Positions 22,517 through 32,057 of a stretch of DNA of 64,000 nucleotides are shown here, piece after piece. Made by a program: the position numbers and the translations under genes. This stretch comes from Lachnospiraceae bacterium (lineage in GTDB: Bacteria > Bacillota > Clostridia > Lachnospirales > Lachnospiraceae): contig JAAWJI010000004.1 in assembly GCA_022796795.1 (NCBI GenBank), forward strand, positions 62,001-126,000, given 5' to 3'. Every line of letters begins with the position of its first letter. The first letter of the stretch is position 1. The notes under the pieces were generated by a model. That model ran no database searches. It was not told where the DNA came from and saw only the letters and a program-made list of their open reading frames with translations.

Positions 22517-22726
22517 TCAATTCTCTTCCTCCACATATTCCAGAATATCTCCCGGCTGACAATGCAAAGCCTTACAAATGGCGTCTAAGGTACTAAACCG
22601 AATCGCCCTTACCTTTCCCGTCTTTAAATAGGAAAGGTTCACATTAGATATCCCCACCTGGGAAGCCAGATCATTGAGCCGCATTTTCCGATCCGCCAAC
22701 ATCCGATCAAGCCGTATAACAATCAT
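22517..22726 (-). CDS. Small XRE-family regulator of the DUF2975 pair
   Basis: A 69-residue Cro/C1-type DNA-binding protein of the YozG-like group: MIVIRLDRMLADRKMRLNDL, then ASQVGISNVNLSYLKTGK as helix-turn-helix and LDAICKALHCQPGDILEY. It overlaps the upstream DUF2975 gene by four bases (ATGA). DUF2975 membrane protein plus YozG-type regulator is a frequent two-gene unit in Firmicutes, thought to be autoregulated; its signal is unknown. Confidence 0.9.
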   Translation of the reverse strand: MIVIRLDRMLADRKMRLNDLASQVGISNVNLSYLKTGKVRAIRFSTLDAICKALHCQPGDILEYVEEEN

Positions 22727-23349
22727 AATGTGTGATCCACCTCATCCTGTAAATGCACCCCGTAATGGACAATATACGCAGCCACCATAAAAGCAATGCT
22801 GGGAATCAGCATGTTGAACATATCCTGTCCCGTGGCAATGGACATGCGGCTGTCAGACACCAGGTTGACGAGCCAGCAAATCAACAGCCTGACAAAGGGA
22901 ACAAAGACAGCCGCGAAAAACTGGAGCAGCCCATAGTAAAGCAGGCAGGATGCATTTTGTTCCGTGAAAATTTTTCCTTCCTGTATATTAGAAAATACCC
23001 GGCTCAAAAACCAGAAGGCAAAAATCACAGGAACTGCATACACGGCGTACATAAGAGAAATCCCGATCTGGATGGTCAAATCAATATTCCCGTCGCTGTT
23101 TGTCCATACACGAATGTCATCGCCCATTTGAACCGTCATGCCCCGGGAATGTTCCCCATGATCTTTTTCCGCGTAAATGGCCCGCTCAAAGGATCCCTTG
23201 TTTGTATGCAGAAAAAAGGTTAGACGCCCCATGAAAACCAGGACCATGCACAGTACAAAAAAGCAGATTGCAAAATAACAGAAAAGCTTCATAAGCTGGG
23301 CCGCTGATCTGGCAAACCCCTCATTCATAATTTTTTCCATGAATTTCAT
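22723..23349 (-). CDS. DUF2975-family membrane protein
   Basis: A 208-residue protein with four hydrophobic helices (about residues 20-45, 95-120, 135-160 and 175-200) and an extracytoplasmic loop between the first two (GDDIRVWTNSDG). It matches the DUF2975 layout, including NIQEGKIFTEQNA between helices two and three. GGAGG eight bases upstream fixes the ATG at 23349 rather than the GTG three codons earlier. It forms an operon with the XRE gene; function unknown. Confidence 0.87.
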   Translation of the reverse strand: MKFMEKIMNEGFARSAAQLMKLFCYFAICFFVLCMVLVFMGRLTFFLHTNKGSFERAIYAEKDHGEHSRGMTVQMGDDIRVWTNSDGNIDLTIQIGISLMYAVYAVPVIFAFWFLSRVFSNIQEGKIFTEQNASCLLYYGLLQFFAAVFVPFVRLLICWLVNLVSDSRMSIATGQDMFNMLIPSIAFMVAAYIVHYGVHLQDEVDHTL

Positions 23350-23500
23350 TGCTGTCACCTCCGGTTTATTCCATCTTTCTACCTGACATTATCATAGCAT
23401 ATAAATTCATGTCTTTCAATAAAAATTTAATGTTAATCATTAATTTTTGCACATTCCTCAAAAGTCCTTAAAAGAGCTATTAAAAACTACCAGAGTAGTA

Positions 23501-23529
23501 TTGACATTTTTCCACAAACCATGTACTAT
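23501..23529 (+). promoter_or_regulatory. Promoter of the BlaR1-like gene
   Basis: TTGACA (23501-23506), 17 bases, TACTAT (23524-23529). CTACCAGAGTAGT just upstream and AACTACTT downstream contain CTAC/GTAG arms that could bind a regulator. An ATG inside the -10 box cannot be the start, which supports the start at 23605. Confidence 0.72.
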
Positions 23530-23604
23530 ATGTGCAAGAGAAACTACTTCAGTCTTATAAAAAACACATTTCCATTGGCACAGACTCAACTTGAGGTGAT
23601 ACCC

Positions 23605-25131
23605 ATGACTCTACTAGAAATAAATTTTTCCGGAGCTATCTTTATTCTTGCAATTGTGATTATTCGGGCAGCAACAATTTCACATCTGCCCAAAAAGACC
23701 TTTCTTGTTTTGTGGGAAACAGCGCTGATCCGGTTCATGCTTCCCTTTCCGCTTCCGTCTATGTTTAGCGTATATACTTTTGTGAACCGCAGGATCTCCT
23801 CCTCCTTATCCTTGAAGTTAAAAATAGACCACCTGACCTCTGCCATAGCACAGGAGCATCTTGTCACCGTACAGGGCGCAGAGCAGCTGCCGTCAGCTCC
23901 TCCCTTCTCTTCTTTTTGGCCTGCTGTGTGGTGCGCGGGTACGATCCTTTTCGCTCTCTGTTTTCTCCGCGCCTATCTGCGCTGCCGACTGGAATTTCGC
24001 ACTTCTCTGCCTGTAAGCAATGCTTATGCACAGCAGTGGTTAAACGAGAGGCCGCTGAAACGCCCCCTTTCCATCAGGCAATCGGATCGAATATCCACCC
24101 CCCTGACCTATGGAATATTCCGTCCTGTCATTTTGATGCCGAAAACGATCCATTGGGAGAAAAGAAATGAGTTACAGTATATTTTCTCACATGAATATAT
24201 ACATATTTGCCGTTTTGACGCCCTTACCAAGCTGATTGCCGCATTTGTTCTCTGTATTCACTGGTTCAATCCTTTTGTGTGGCTCCTGTACCTTTTGCTC
24301 AATCGCGATATGGAACTGGCTTGTGACGAAAGCGTCATCCGGCAATTCGGGGAAACATCCAAATCCGCCTATTCCCTTATGCTAATCCGTATGGAAGCAG
24401 AGAAAAGCGGCCTGGGGCCCTTTTGCAGCAATTTTAACATAAATGCCACAGAAGAAAGGATTACTGCCATTATGAAGACAAAACAAAGCACTGGCACTGC
24501 CCTTGTTTCCGCCTGTCTCCTAGTCTTTCTTACCGTTAGTCTGTTCGCCACCTCCGCAGCTGCTTCCCATGACAGCGCTATAAAGGACAGGTCCCTTTTC
24601 CCTGATCCCCAGGTCTGTGGGAAAGAGCTCTTCACAGGGGAAAAAGGCTCTGTGTCCATTGTCTATGAAAGCGCAGATATTCTCTGTTATGAAGACGGAG
24701 CTCCTTATATTCACGACGTTCTTACAAATAATACGGATCAAACTATAACGGAAACACAGTATTGTATGCTTGCCTATGATGAAAAGGGCTCTCCCTTAAA
24801 GCTAACCTGGAACTTTCTTGACAGCAGTGCCGAGAAAAGCTTTGAACTTATGGTTCAGTCAGAGGAAATGCTTCTTCCCCATCAGACAGAGGACTACCGC
24901 GGAGGCTGGTCCCTGTATGACGGGGAAATTATGGGTGAAGTTCTCAAGGTTGGAAATGGAGAGGCGAATCAGGCAAAATACGCCCTGGTTTGCTTGAAAC
25001 AAGTCGTCTTTGCGGATGGAACGGTCTGGAAGAACCCTGATTTTGAAGATTTTCTTCAGACTTATAAAGGGAAAGAGACGGGTTTGGAAGAATTGAAAAA
25101 ATATTATCCGCAGGAATACAAAATAGAATGA
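23605..25131 (+). CDS. BlaR1-like M56 metallopeptidase
   Basis: A 508-residue membrane protein. Helices at the N-terminus lead into an M56 domain with zinc motif HEYIHICRFD and downstream CIHWFNPFVW and ELACDESVI, all hallmarks of BlaR1/MecR1. A helix near residue ~310 is followed by a ~180-residue extracellular part (DILCYEDGAPYIHDVLTNNT onward) that is not a penicillin-binding domain, so a different signal is sensed. GAGGTGAT precedes the ATG at 23605. The usual BlaI repressor gene is not adjacent. Confidence 0.88.
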   Translation: MTLLEINFSGAIFILAIVIIRAATISHLPKKTFLVLWETALIRFMLPFPLPSMFSVYTFVNRRISSSLSLKLKIDHLTSAIAQEHLVTVQGAEQLPSAPPFSSFWPAVWCAGTILFALCFLRAYLRCRLEFRTSLPVSNAYAQQWLNERPLKRPLSIRQSDRISTPLTYGIFRPVILMPKTIHWEKRNELQYIFSHEYIHICRFDALTKLIAAFVLCIHWFNPFVWLLYLLLNRDMELACDESVIRQFGETSKSAYSLMLIRMEAEKSGLGPFCSNFNINATEERITAIMKTKQSTGTALVSACLLVFLTVSLFATSAAASHDSAIKDRSLFPDPQVCGKELFTGEKGSVSIVYESADILCYEDGAPYIHDVLTNNTDQTITETQYCMLAYDEKGSPLKLTWNFLDSSAEKSFELMVQSEEMLLPHQTEDYRGGWSLYDGEIMGEVLKVGNGEANQAKYALVCLKQVVFADGTVWKNPDFEDFLQTYKGKETGLEELKKYYPQEYKIE

Positions 25132-25158
25132 AGCTAAGAGTTTTCGAAATGTCAGTCT

Positions 25159-25587
25159 CTATACATTCCATACCATAAGAAACTCTTTCTCCCCTGTCCC
25201 TTCCTCAAGATTTTCAGACTGGATACGAAACTGTTCTCTCTCATAAAAAGAGACTGCCCTTGTATTCTTTTTATAAACGCTTAAGCTGAGCCTGGATTTC
25301 CTGCGTTTCACCTCATCCAGTAATTGCCTGCCAATCCCCTGGGACTGGAAAGCCTCCCTGACAAAAATTCCCTCCATATACTCATCTGTTAATCCAATAA
25401 ATCCCTCTATCTGTCCTGTATGATCATTTTCAAATACATAGAGCTCTGCCTGAGGCAGCAGAGCTTTTACTGTCTCATAATGTTCAGTCCAATATTGGGC
25501 GTCTATAAAAGAATGGGCCTTTTTGTTCGTTTCCAGCCATATATCCATAACAGCTTCCAAATCCTCTGCTCTAAATTTTCTTACCAT
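25159..25587 (-). CDS. GNAT N-acetyltransferase (YjaB-like)
   Basis: A 142-residue single-domain acetyltransferase. FVREAFQSQGIGRQLLDEV is the acetyl-CoA pyrophosphate loop and SVYKKNTRAVSFYEREQF is motif B, as in YjaB. GGAGGGAA before 25587 sets the start. It is convergent with the BlaR1-like gene (27 bases between stops). The acceptor substrate is unknown. Confidence 0.9.
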   Translation of the reverse strand: MVRKFRAEDLEAVMDIWLETNKKAHSFIDAQYWTEHYETVKALLPQAELYVFENDHTGQIEGFIGLTDEYMEGIFVREAFQSQGIGRQLLDEVKRRKSRLSLSVYKKNTRAVSFYEREQFRIQSENLEEGTGEKEFLMVWNV

Positions 25588-25633
25588 AAGGATTCCCTCC
25601 AATATTTATCATGCGGAGCAATCAAGCACCTTT

Positions 25634-28333
25634 TCAGATCTTTCCAATAGTTGGCACATACAATCGGTACAGATGATCCTCATACAGCTTCCTGTAAGGC
25701 TCTCCCGCCACCAGCTGCTCCAGCATCTCCACCTTTTCCGGCATCCAGTAGGGACCGTTGACCTCCTCCGTGGCGATAATCACCACCGGGTAGATCCCGT
25801 TCCCCAGCTTCTCCTCCAGGGTTTCCTCAAACAAGCTGTCCACCAGATAATCAAGGTCCGGCCAGGAGCTGCGGAAGAAGGGCTTCATGTTGGTCATGGC
25901 CTGGGCCGCCGTAAAGTTTCCGATGGTAATCAGCTCATAGTCCTCATAGGGTTCCAGCTGCTCCTGGAGCCGGTTCAGACATTCCGCCCGCTCCGGCGTG
26001 GTATAGATACCGGTAAACAAGGGGTGGTCCACGGCAGCTGTCAGCTCTTCTCTCGGACCGTCATGGTAAATATAGGTATCCGCATAGCGTATCCCTCCGG
26101 CCAGCACAAAGGCCAGGGCAAAGGCGGGAAGGACCAGCCATTCCCGGCGGCTTCCCAGCCATTTCAGCAAAAGGCAGACTGTCATGGCCAGGGGCAATCC
26201 CATATAAATCCGGTAATAGATGGTGGCTGTATCCGTGCCGATGGTGAGAAAGCCCTCTATGATCATGGCGGTCAGGCAAAGGCTGCTGAAGGCCAGATCC
26301 CGTTTTCGGTAATACCAGGCCCCTATGCCAGGCAGCACAATCCCGGCCACAGCCACAAACACCTGAATGCGCAAAATATCCTGCTGCCAGCCCTGCATCC
26401 AGCCAAAAATCCCAGCGGCCAGCACCGCGCTGACGGAAACCCATTGATCCCGCTGCTCCCGGGTAAGCCCGGACAAGACAAATCGCTTCAGGAGCCCAAG
26501 CACAATCCCGGCCCCCAGGAGAATCACTCCATAGCGCATCCACACCAGCAGACCGTCTTTTAATCCCACCAGGAACTGATAAATTCCCGTGGTCACGCTG
26601 TGCAGATCCCCCTCCTGACTTAAGGAGGTCAAAACCTGCATATCCTCTGTAAATTTCTCCACTCCCAGCAGACCTACGGAGATCCCCAGGCCCAGGATTC
26701 CTGCCAGGGCGCCTCCCAGCACCATGGGCAGGCAGTTCCCCAGGCATAGCCTAAACCGGGATTTCCACCCGGCGCTTCCCTTCATCCAGGTATGCCAGAA
26801 CACTACTGCCACCAGGGACAGAAAAAGGATATTGGGCATGCGCACAAAGGCGTTGAGCCCCAGGAGAAACCCTGCCGCCCCTATGAGAAGTCTGCTTCCC
26901 TTTTCCAGAGCATAGAGCAGCAGCCAGGCTCCCAGAGTCACAAACAGCGCCGACCAGGCATTCCAGTTTACGCAGTGCACCCAGGTAATGGCAAAGAGGC
27001 TTCCCGCCAGCACACAGAGCAGCAGGACTGTTTTCGGCATCCGCATCTCAAGCTTCCGGTACACCAGAAAAGCCACCCCTGTGTACACAAAGGCGCAGGT
27101 CAGATTCAGGGCCAGAAGCTGGCGGCCGGGAAACAGATGATACACCATTCCTCCCAGCACCTCTCCGAACAGATAATAGAGTTCGTTGACCTGCACATGG
27201 GGAGTAAATACATAGCGGTAATTAGCCAGATAAAAGCAGGTGTCCTGCACGTCGAGTCCCTTGTGAATCACTGGCAGATACCAGGTCAGGAGAAACAGCC
27301 AGAGCGCACCCTTTCCCTTCTCTTTCCAGCTTCCCGGAGTAAGGATCAAAAAGCTTAAGGCGATCATCCAGATTTTTACAAAAACACCCTCCACATCCAG
27401 GGCCGGAATAAGAGAAGCCCCGGTCTTCACAAACATAAACAAAAACAGATGCAGGCAAAGAATCCGAAGGCTCTGCCGTCCTGCCCCTGCACCGGCCCGG
27501 ATCAGCCGCCTCCCTGCCAGGAGACGCTCTGCCCCATAGGCCAGCTCCAGACAGAGAAAGGAGCCCAGTGCTCCCACCAACAGGTAAAGAAGCATGGAAT
27601 TTCCATAATCGCCCACAGACATGTTCACCCTTCCATTAATCCGGGAAAGAATCACAAAGGCGGTCAACAATACAGCCAGCGTCCATTTTCGGGCATACAG
27701 CCCCTCCACCAGCTTTCTCTTTTGTATTTGGCGCCCCACTTCCAGAAATGCGGTAGCATACAGGGCACATTCCAAACTCCAGGGCAGCAATACAGGACTC
27801 CCGTAGCGCATCGCCACGGACAACAGCACACAGGACAGGCCCGCGCCTAAACATCCCCACATGGTTTTCCTCCGAAGCCGGTCAAGGCCTCCGTAAAACA
27901 GCAGCGTGAGAAACAGGCAGGTGAGAAACCAGGTGGGCGCGTTGAGGATTGTCATAAGCTGCATATGATTTTCCGCTTCCAGGGGAAACAGACAGTTGCG
28001 GGAATAGAGAATTCCGGCCAGCGGAAAAAAGCTGTCCCCAGTGACTCGCCCAGGAAGCAGACTGTCCTTGCAGAAAAAAAACACAAAGAGGAACAGGTTA
28101 TAGCCCAGATAGGGAAGCAGCAGGCGTTTGGCCTTTCGCAGGGCAAACTGGAAAAAGGACTCCTCCTGCCTCCAGGAGAAAGTCATTCCGGCCAGCACAA
28201 AAAACAGGGGCATATAAAACATTCCCCCAAGCCAGGTTATTGCTCCCAGGCTCAACTCCGCATGGTTTAGCAAAACCAGCAGAATCCCTATTCCCTTCGC
28301 CAAATCCATCCAGACAATCCGTTTCTTTTCCAT
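25634..28333 (-). CDS. Acyltransferase-3 domain fused to a GT-C-like membrane protein
   Basis: A highly polytopic 899-residue protein. Residues ~1-330 are acyltransferase 3 (RIVWMDLAKGIGILLVLLNH with its conserved His, then MFYMPLFFVLAG). From ~360 another set of helices resembles GT-C glycosyltransferases using polyprenyl-phosphate sugars (DVQDTCFYLANY with an early acidic loop, RMPNILFL). A soluble ~110-residue C-terminus follows. A fusion would couple acylation and sugar transfer at the outer face of the membrane. AAGGAAGG sets the start at 28333. Part of the surface glycan locus. Confidence 0.8.
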   Translation of the reverse strand: MEKKRIVWMDLAKGIGILLVLLNHAELSLGAITWLGGMFYMPLFFVLAGMTFSWRQEESFFQFALRKAKRLLLPYLGYNLFLFVFFFCKDSLLPGRVTGDSFFPLAGILYSRNCLFPLEAENHMQLMTILNAPTWFLTCLFLTLLFYGGLDRLRRKTMWGCLGAGLSCVLLSVAMRYGSPVLLPWSLECALYATAFLEVGRQIQKRKLVEGLYARKWTLAVLLTAFVILSRINGRVNMSVGDYGNSMLLYLLVGALGSFLCLELAYGAERLLAGRRLIRAGAGAGRQSLRILCLHLFLFMFVKTGASLIPALDVEGVFVKIWMIALSFLILTPGSWKEKGKGALWLFLLTWYLPVIHKGLDVQDTCFYLANYRYVFTPHVQVNELYYLFGEVLGGMVYHLFPGRQLLALNLTCAFVYTGVAFLVYRKLEMRMPKTVLLLCVLAGSLFAITWVHCVNWNAWSALFVTLGAWLLLYALEKGSRLLIGAAGFLLGLNAFVRMPNILFLSLVAVVFWHTWMKGSAGWKSRFRLCLGNCLPMVLGGALAGILGLGISVGLLGVEKFTEDMQVLTSLSQEGDLHSVTTGIYQFLVGLKDGLLVWMRYGVILLGAGIVLGLLKRFVLSGLTREQRDQWVSVSAVLAAGIFGWMQGWQQDILRIQVFVAVAGIVLPGIGAWYYRKRDLAFSSLCLTAMIIEGFLTIGTDTATIYYRIYMGLPLAMTVCLLLKWLGSRREWLVLPAFALAFVLAGGIRYADTYIYHDGPREELTAAVDHPLFTGIYTTPERAECLNRLQEQLEPYEDYELITIGNFTAAQAMTNMKPFFRSSWPDLDYLVDSLFEETLEEKLGNGIYPVVIIATEEVNGPYWMPEKVEMLEQLVAGEPYRKLYEDHLYRLYVPTIGKI

Positions 28334-28411
28334 GCCTGATTCCTTCCTTTCCGGCTGCTCGCTCTTCTCCCCCACCGCTTTTTTCCACTGCTCTTTTTTG
28401 TCCTTTTTGCT

Positions 28412-29575
28412 TCATCTTCTCCCTGTTTTCTTTCCCATCATCCTCTGCAGGCCCTGTGCCATCTGGTTCCCCAGAGGCTCCACATACCGCTGTCCTGCTG
28501 CGGACAAGGCCAAAACCAGAAGCGTAGTCAGAATAAAATCCAGTCCCACAGTCCAGTGGTAGCCCAGCTTTCCCTGAAGCTTCAGGAAAAACCAGCTGGA
28601 AAAGGTGGCGATAACAGGAAAATGGATCAAATACAGAGAATAGGAAATCTTTCCCAGAAATCTCAGGGGCTTAAAGCCCAAAACCCGCTGCCAAAAGGAA
28701 TTCCCCACCGCACCCAGCAGAATAAGCCCTGCTCCGGCCAGATGATACGGCACCACCCGGGGCACACCCAGCACGGCATAGATGGTCCCTCCCATGTCCG
28801 TCCCGATGGAGGGGTAGGAGGCCAGATAAACGCCAGACAAAAAGAAGAGCCAGGAAAGCCATTGCCGTTTCCTGTACCAGGAAAGCCACTTCGTTCTGGT
28901 GCACACCAGATCGCAGACGAAAAATCCGAAAAAGACCCCAGTAAAATAGATATTTGTAACCAGGGCAGTGGCCATCATTACCACATACGCCACATAGCGC
29001 AGGGGATTTTCACCCACCAGGGCTGCCGCCAGGTAAACCACCCAGGCGCCCAGAAACAGATAGGGCATGGTCCACAGCACCCCGTTGTAGGCATTGCTTC
29101 CCCAGAGAAAACAGCCAGCCAGGCTCTCCACAAGCGCTTCCCCCAAATCAGGCGGAAAATGGTTAAACCCATAAAACCAGTCCATAGATAAGGCGGCCTC
29201 CGCCGCTAAGCTGTTTTGGTAGGCTCCCAGCCGCATAAGTCCCCAGACCAGAAGATTTACAAGCAAAACAGGGGGCATGAGCCGAAAATACCGGCCGGCC
29301 GCGCCCTTTCTCAGCCTATTTCGATCCCCTGTGGAAAAATATCCCAGACACAGCACAAATCCGCTGAGGACCAGAAACAGCTCCACCGCGAAATTTCCGT
29401 TATAGAACAGATTCAGGGGGGATTTTCCTATGAGAATCTCCAGGCCGGAAGCCGTGTGAACGTGTTCCGGCTGCAGGCTGTAGGCTCCGTAGTAAAAGGC
29501 AAACACAAAATGGCACAGGTATACCATCAGCGCCCCTATTCCCCTCAATCCGTCAATGTAGTGCAGCTTTTTCAT
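28412..29575 (-). CDS. Acyltransferase 3 (OafA-like)
   Basis: A 387-residue integral membrane acyltransferase with ten or so helices. It begins MKKLHYIDGLRGIGALMVYL, the conserved acyltransferase-3 opening with Arg and, a little on, CHFVFAF with the essential His; ELFLVLSGFVL and ISYSLYLIHFPV are also typical. It would transfer acetyl or similar groups from the cytosol to a surface polysaccharide. It lies between the SGNH protein and the acyltransferase-GT fusion on the same strand. Confidence 0.92.
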   Translation of the reverse strand: MKKLHYIDGLRGIGALMVYLCHFVFAFYYGAYSLQPEHVHTASGLEILIGKSPLNLFYNGNFAVELFLVLSGFVLCLGYFSTGDRNRLRKGAAGRYFRLMPPVLLVNLLVWGLMRLGAYQNSLAAEAALSMDWFYGFNHFPPDLGEALVESLAGCFLWGSNAYNGVLWTMPYLFLGAWVVYLAAALVGENPLRYVAYVVMMATALVTNIYFTGVFFGFFVCDLVCTRTKWLSWYRKRQWLSWLFFLSGVYLASYPSIGTDMGGTIYAVLGVPRVVPYHLAGAGLILLGAVGNSFWQRVLGFKPLRFLGKISYSLYLIHFPVIATFSSWFFLKLQGKLGYHWTVGLDFILTTLLVLALSAAGQRYVEPLGNQMAQGLQRMMGKKTGRR

Positions 29576-29637
29576 GATCTCCTCTCACATTTCCTTTCTG
29601 CAGCATATCCTTCCCCTTCCTTCCAGGACGGCAAGCT

Positions 29638-30579
29638 TTACTCTTCCTCGATCCTTGTTTCCCCGGACAGGATCGCCCGGCAGAGCTCCCGGGTATACTC
29701 CTCTCTCCCCTGGCTGGACAGGTGAATCAGATCCTGAAAACTGCAAGGATCCGTATTGTCAAACTCCACCTCACGGGCCAGGACTACAGGCGCTCCCTCC
29801 ACAGCCTTCAGGCACTGGGATACAAGCTTCGTATAGGTCTCATCCCCCTCCATAGACGCATACTTGGGCGTCTCGATAAAGGTCAGGGAAATGTCCTGTT
29901 CACGGGCCAGCCTTATGATCTCCTTATACCCTGCCTCCTGAGCCGGATGAACGCCTTCCCGCTCCCCCAGGGAATAGTCCAGAGCCTCCCGGGTGGTTCC
30001 CCCGGAATACACCAGGGTTCCCCCCTTGTAAAATTGGGAAGCCAGGAGACGGCTGTGCACCGGCCAGGTGAGAAGCTGCTCATTGTTTGCTGTCACAAAC
30101 AGCTCATAAAAGTCCAGCAGGCTGGTGTGGTTGTACTCCTTCATCTGGTCCCAGGTGGCCCATTTAAAATCCAGGTCCGTGTCCAGAAGAATCTTCGTGT
30201 CGCTGATCCAGGGCGAAGAGGCGGCCGTATATCCGTAGAGATCCACATAGAGGTGGGAAATCTCCACTCCCTGATCCAGCAGATACGAAAGCTCCATGGC
30301 CATAAAGAGGGGCTGATTCCCATTGTATGACAGAATATAGACAGAATCCCCCAGCTCCTCCTCCAGTACCCGGATATCCAGTCCCTGTCGGAACATGGAG
30401 GAGCCTATGAATACGTGCTTTGCTCCCCCTGTCTCCACCAGAGGCTTCATGCCGTAGGAGCCTCCGGGCAAATACCTGGCATATTCATTTTTTATTCCCA
30501 GAACTCCCAGGGCCAGCAAAAAAGAAATGACAGCGGCGCACAGGGTTCTTCCCAGATTTTTTTTCATCATCTTCCTCAA
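29638..30579 (-). CDS. SGNH-hydrolase-like partner of MBOAT (DltD/AlgX type)
   Basis: A 313-residue protein with one N-terminal anchor helix (residues ~10-28) and an extracellular SGNH-like domain. VFIGSSMFRQGLD carries the Ser region, and FQDLIHLSSQGREEY at the end carries the Asp-x-x-His dyad. ATGA overlap with the MBOAT gene shows a DltB/DltD-like pair in which the MBOAT protein passes an acyl group and this protein completes transfer outside. The carrier substrate is unknown; no dltA or dltC is present, so O-acetylation is more likely than alanylation. Confidence 0.82.
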   Translation of the reverse strand: MRKMMKKNLGRTLCAAVISFLLALGVLGIKNEYARYLPGGSYGMKPLVETGGAKHVFIGSSMFRQGLDIRVLEEELGDSVYILSYNGNQPLFMAMELSYLLDQGVEISHLYVDLYGYTAASSPWISDTKILLDTDLDFKWATWDQMKEYNHTSLLDFYELFVTANNEQLLTWPVHSRLLASQFYKGGTLVYSGGTTREALDYSLGEREGVHPAQEAGYKEIIRLAREQDISLTFIETPKYASMEGDETYTKLVSQCLKAVEGAPVVLAREVEFDNTDPCSFQDLIHLSSQGREEYTRELCRAILSGETRIEEE

Positions 30580-32057
30580 AATTGCGCATACAGAAACGCA
30601 GAATTTCCAAATACTCCCAGCAATATGGTTGTCAGCAGAAAAATCACAGTCCAGGCCGGGGTGAGAATCTCCAGGCCTGCTGCATCGCTTCCTACGGCAG
30701 CTTCTTTTCCGCCCCTTTTGCCATCCTTGTCCCTTCCTTCTTCCCCATGGTCCTGCTTTCTCCGCTCCCTTATATGCCTCTGAAGCTCATAGACAAACAA
30801 GAGCAGAATACACCCGCACACGGTAAGCAGCAAAGCCGCGCAGGTATTATCTCCGGAAAAGGGCAGCACCGCTGCCTGCAAGGATGCAAAGTCCAGGGAA
30901 AAGCCTGTGATCATCCTTTTTAGAAATCCAAAGGCCCGGGAAACCGATTCCGCCCGGAAAAAGATCCAGCAGAGGGTTACGCCTGCAAAGGTTCCAAGGA
31001 TGGATACAAGCCTCTTCCATGCACGATCAGGCTTTGCTTTTTTCCCGGCCATATTCCACAGGCCGTGAAGCCCGCCCCAGAGCACAAAGGTCCAGTTGTC
31101 CCCGTGCCACAGGCCGCTTACCAGAAAGGTAAGCATGAGATTCCGGTTCCGCCTGGCCCTGGAGCACCTGCTCCCGCCCAGAGGGATGTACACATAATCT
31201 CTAAGCCAGGAGGATAGGGAAATATGCCAGCGGCTCCAGAATTCCCGAATCCCCGCGGAAAAATAGGGCAGAGAAAAATTCTCCCTGCAGGGGATTCCCA
31301 TACAGTCTGACATGCCAAGAGCCAGATCCGAGTAACCGGAAAAGTCGCAGTAAATCTGAATGGAATAGAAAAATGCCGCCATCCAGGCCGCCAGGGCCGG
31401 ATAACCGGCAGGATCCGCAAAGATCTGGTCCACATACACAGCCAGACGGTTGGCAATGACCATTTTTTTAAAAAGCCCCAGAATCATCCTCTGTAATCCC
31501 CGGTTGAAGAGTTCCCCCTCATACCGGGGGCTGCGAAGCCGAGGCAGCATATTCCCCGGCCGTTCTATGGGACCGGAGAGAATCTGGGGAAAAAAGGAGG
31601 TGTAAACCAAAAGATACCCGGGATGACGCTCCGCTTCCAGGTTTCCCCTTTTGATCTCAAAGAGGTAGCTTAAGAGCTTAAAGGTATAGTAGGAGATTCC
31701 CAGAGGCATAACAAGGCCCAGGGTATGTACTCCCGTTATACCCAGAAGCTTTGCCGCTGACTGAACAAAAAAGTCCAGATATTTAAACAGAAACAGAAAG
31801 CCAAGAAGCGGAGCACACCCGGCCCACAGCCAGACTCTTCTCCGCCTCTCTCCCGTCTCCCGTTCCAGACCCAGTCCCGCAAACCAGGTCCAGAGACTGC
31901 TCCCTCCCAGAAGCAGCGCCATACGCGGATCCACGCTCATGTAAAACACATAGCTGCACAGCAGCAGCCAGGCCCAGCGCTTTCCTGCAGGGATTATATA
32001 ATACACAGCCAGCGCCGCTGCCAGAAAGCACAGCGTCAACATTACATTTGTTGCCAT
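30576..32057 (-). CDS. MBOAT-family O-acyltransferase (AlgI/DltB-like)
   Basis: A 493-residue polytopic MBOAT protein. Diagnostic parts are LPLGISYYTFK-like VMPLGISYYTFKLLSYLFEI, SGPIERPGNMLPRL, YCDFSGYSDLALG, the arginine-rich FWSRWHISLSSWLRDYVYIP and SGLWHGDNWTFVLWG with the active His. A cytosolic basic insert (ELQRHIRERRKQDHG, then a Gly/Lys-rich stretch) precedes the last helix and is longer than usual. It works with the overlapping SGNH gene. Confidence 0.94.
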   Translation of the reverse strand: MATNVMLTLCFLAAALAVYYIIPAGKRWAWLLLCSYVFYMSVDPRMALLLGGSSLWTWFAGLGLERETGERRRRVWLWAGCAPLLGFLFLFKYLDFFVQSAAKLLGITGVHTLGLVMPLGISYYTFKLLSYLFEIKRGNLEAERHPGYLLVYTSFFPQILSGPIERPGNMLPRLRSPRYEGELFNRGLQRMILGLFKKMVIANRLAVYVDQIFADPAGYPALAAWMAAFFYSIQIYCDFSGYSDLALGMSDCMGIPCRENFSLPYFSAGIREFWSRWHISLSSWLRDYVYIPLGGSRCSRARRNRNLMLTFLVSGLWHGDNWTFVLWGGLHGLWNMAGKKAKPDRAWKRLVSILGTFAGVTLCWIFFRAESVSRAFGFLKRMITGFSLDFASLQAAVLPFSGDNTCAALLLTVCGCILLLFVYELQRHIRERRKQDHGEEGRDKDGKRGGKEAAVGSDAAGLEILTPAWTVIFLLTTILLGVFGNSAFLYAQF

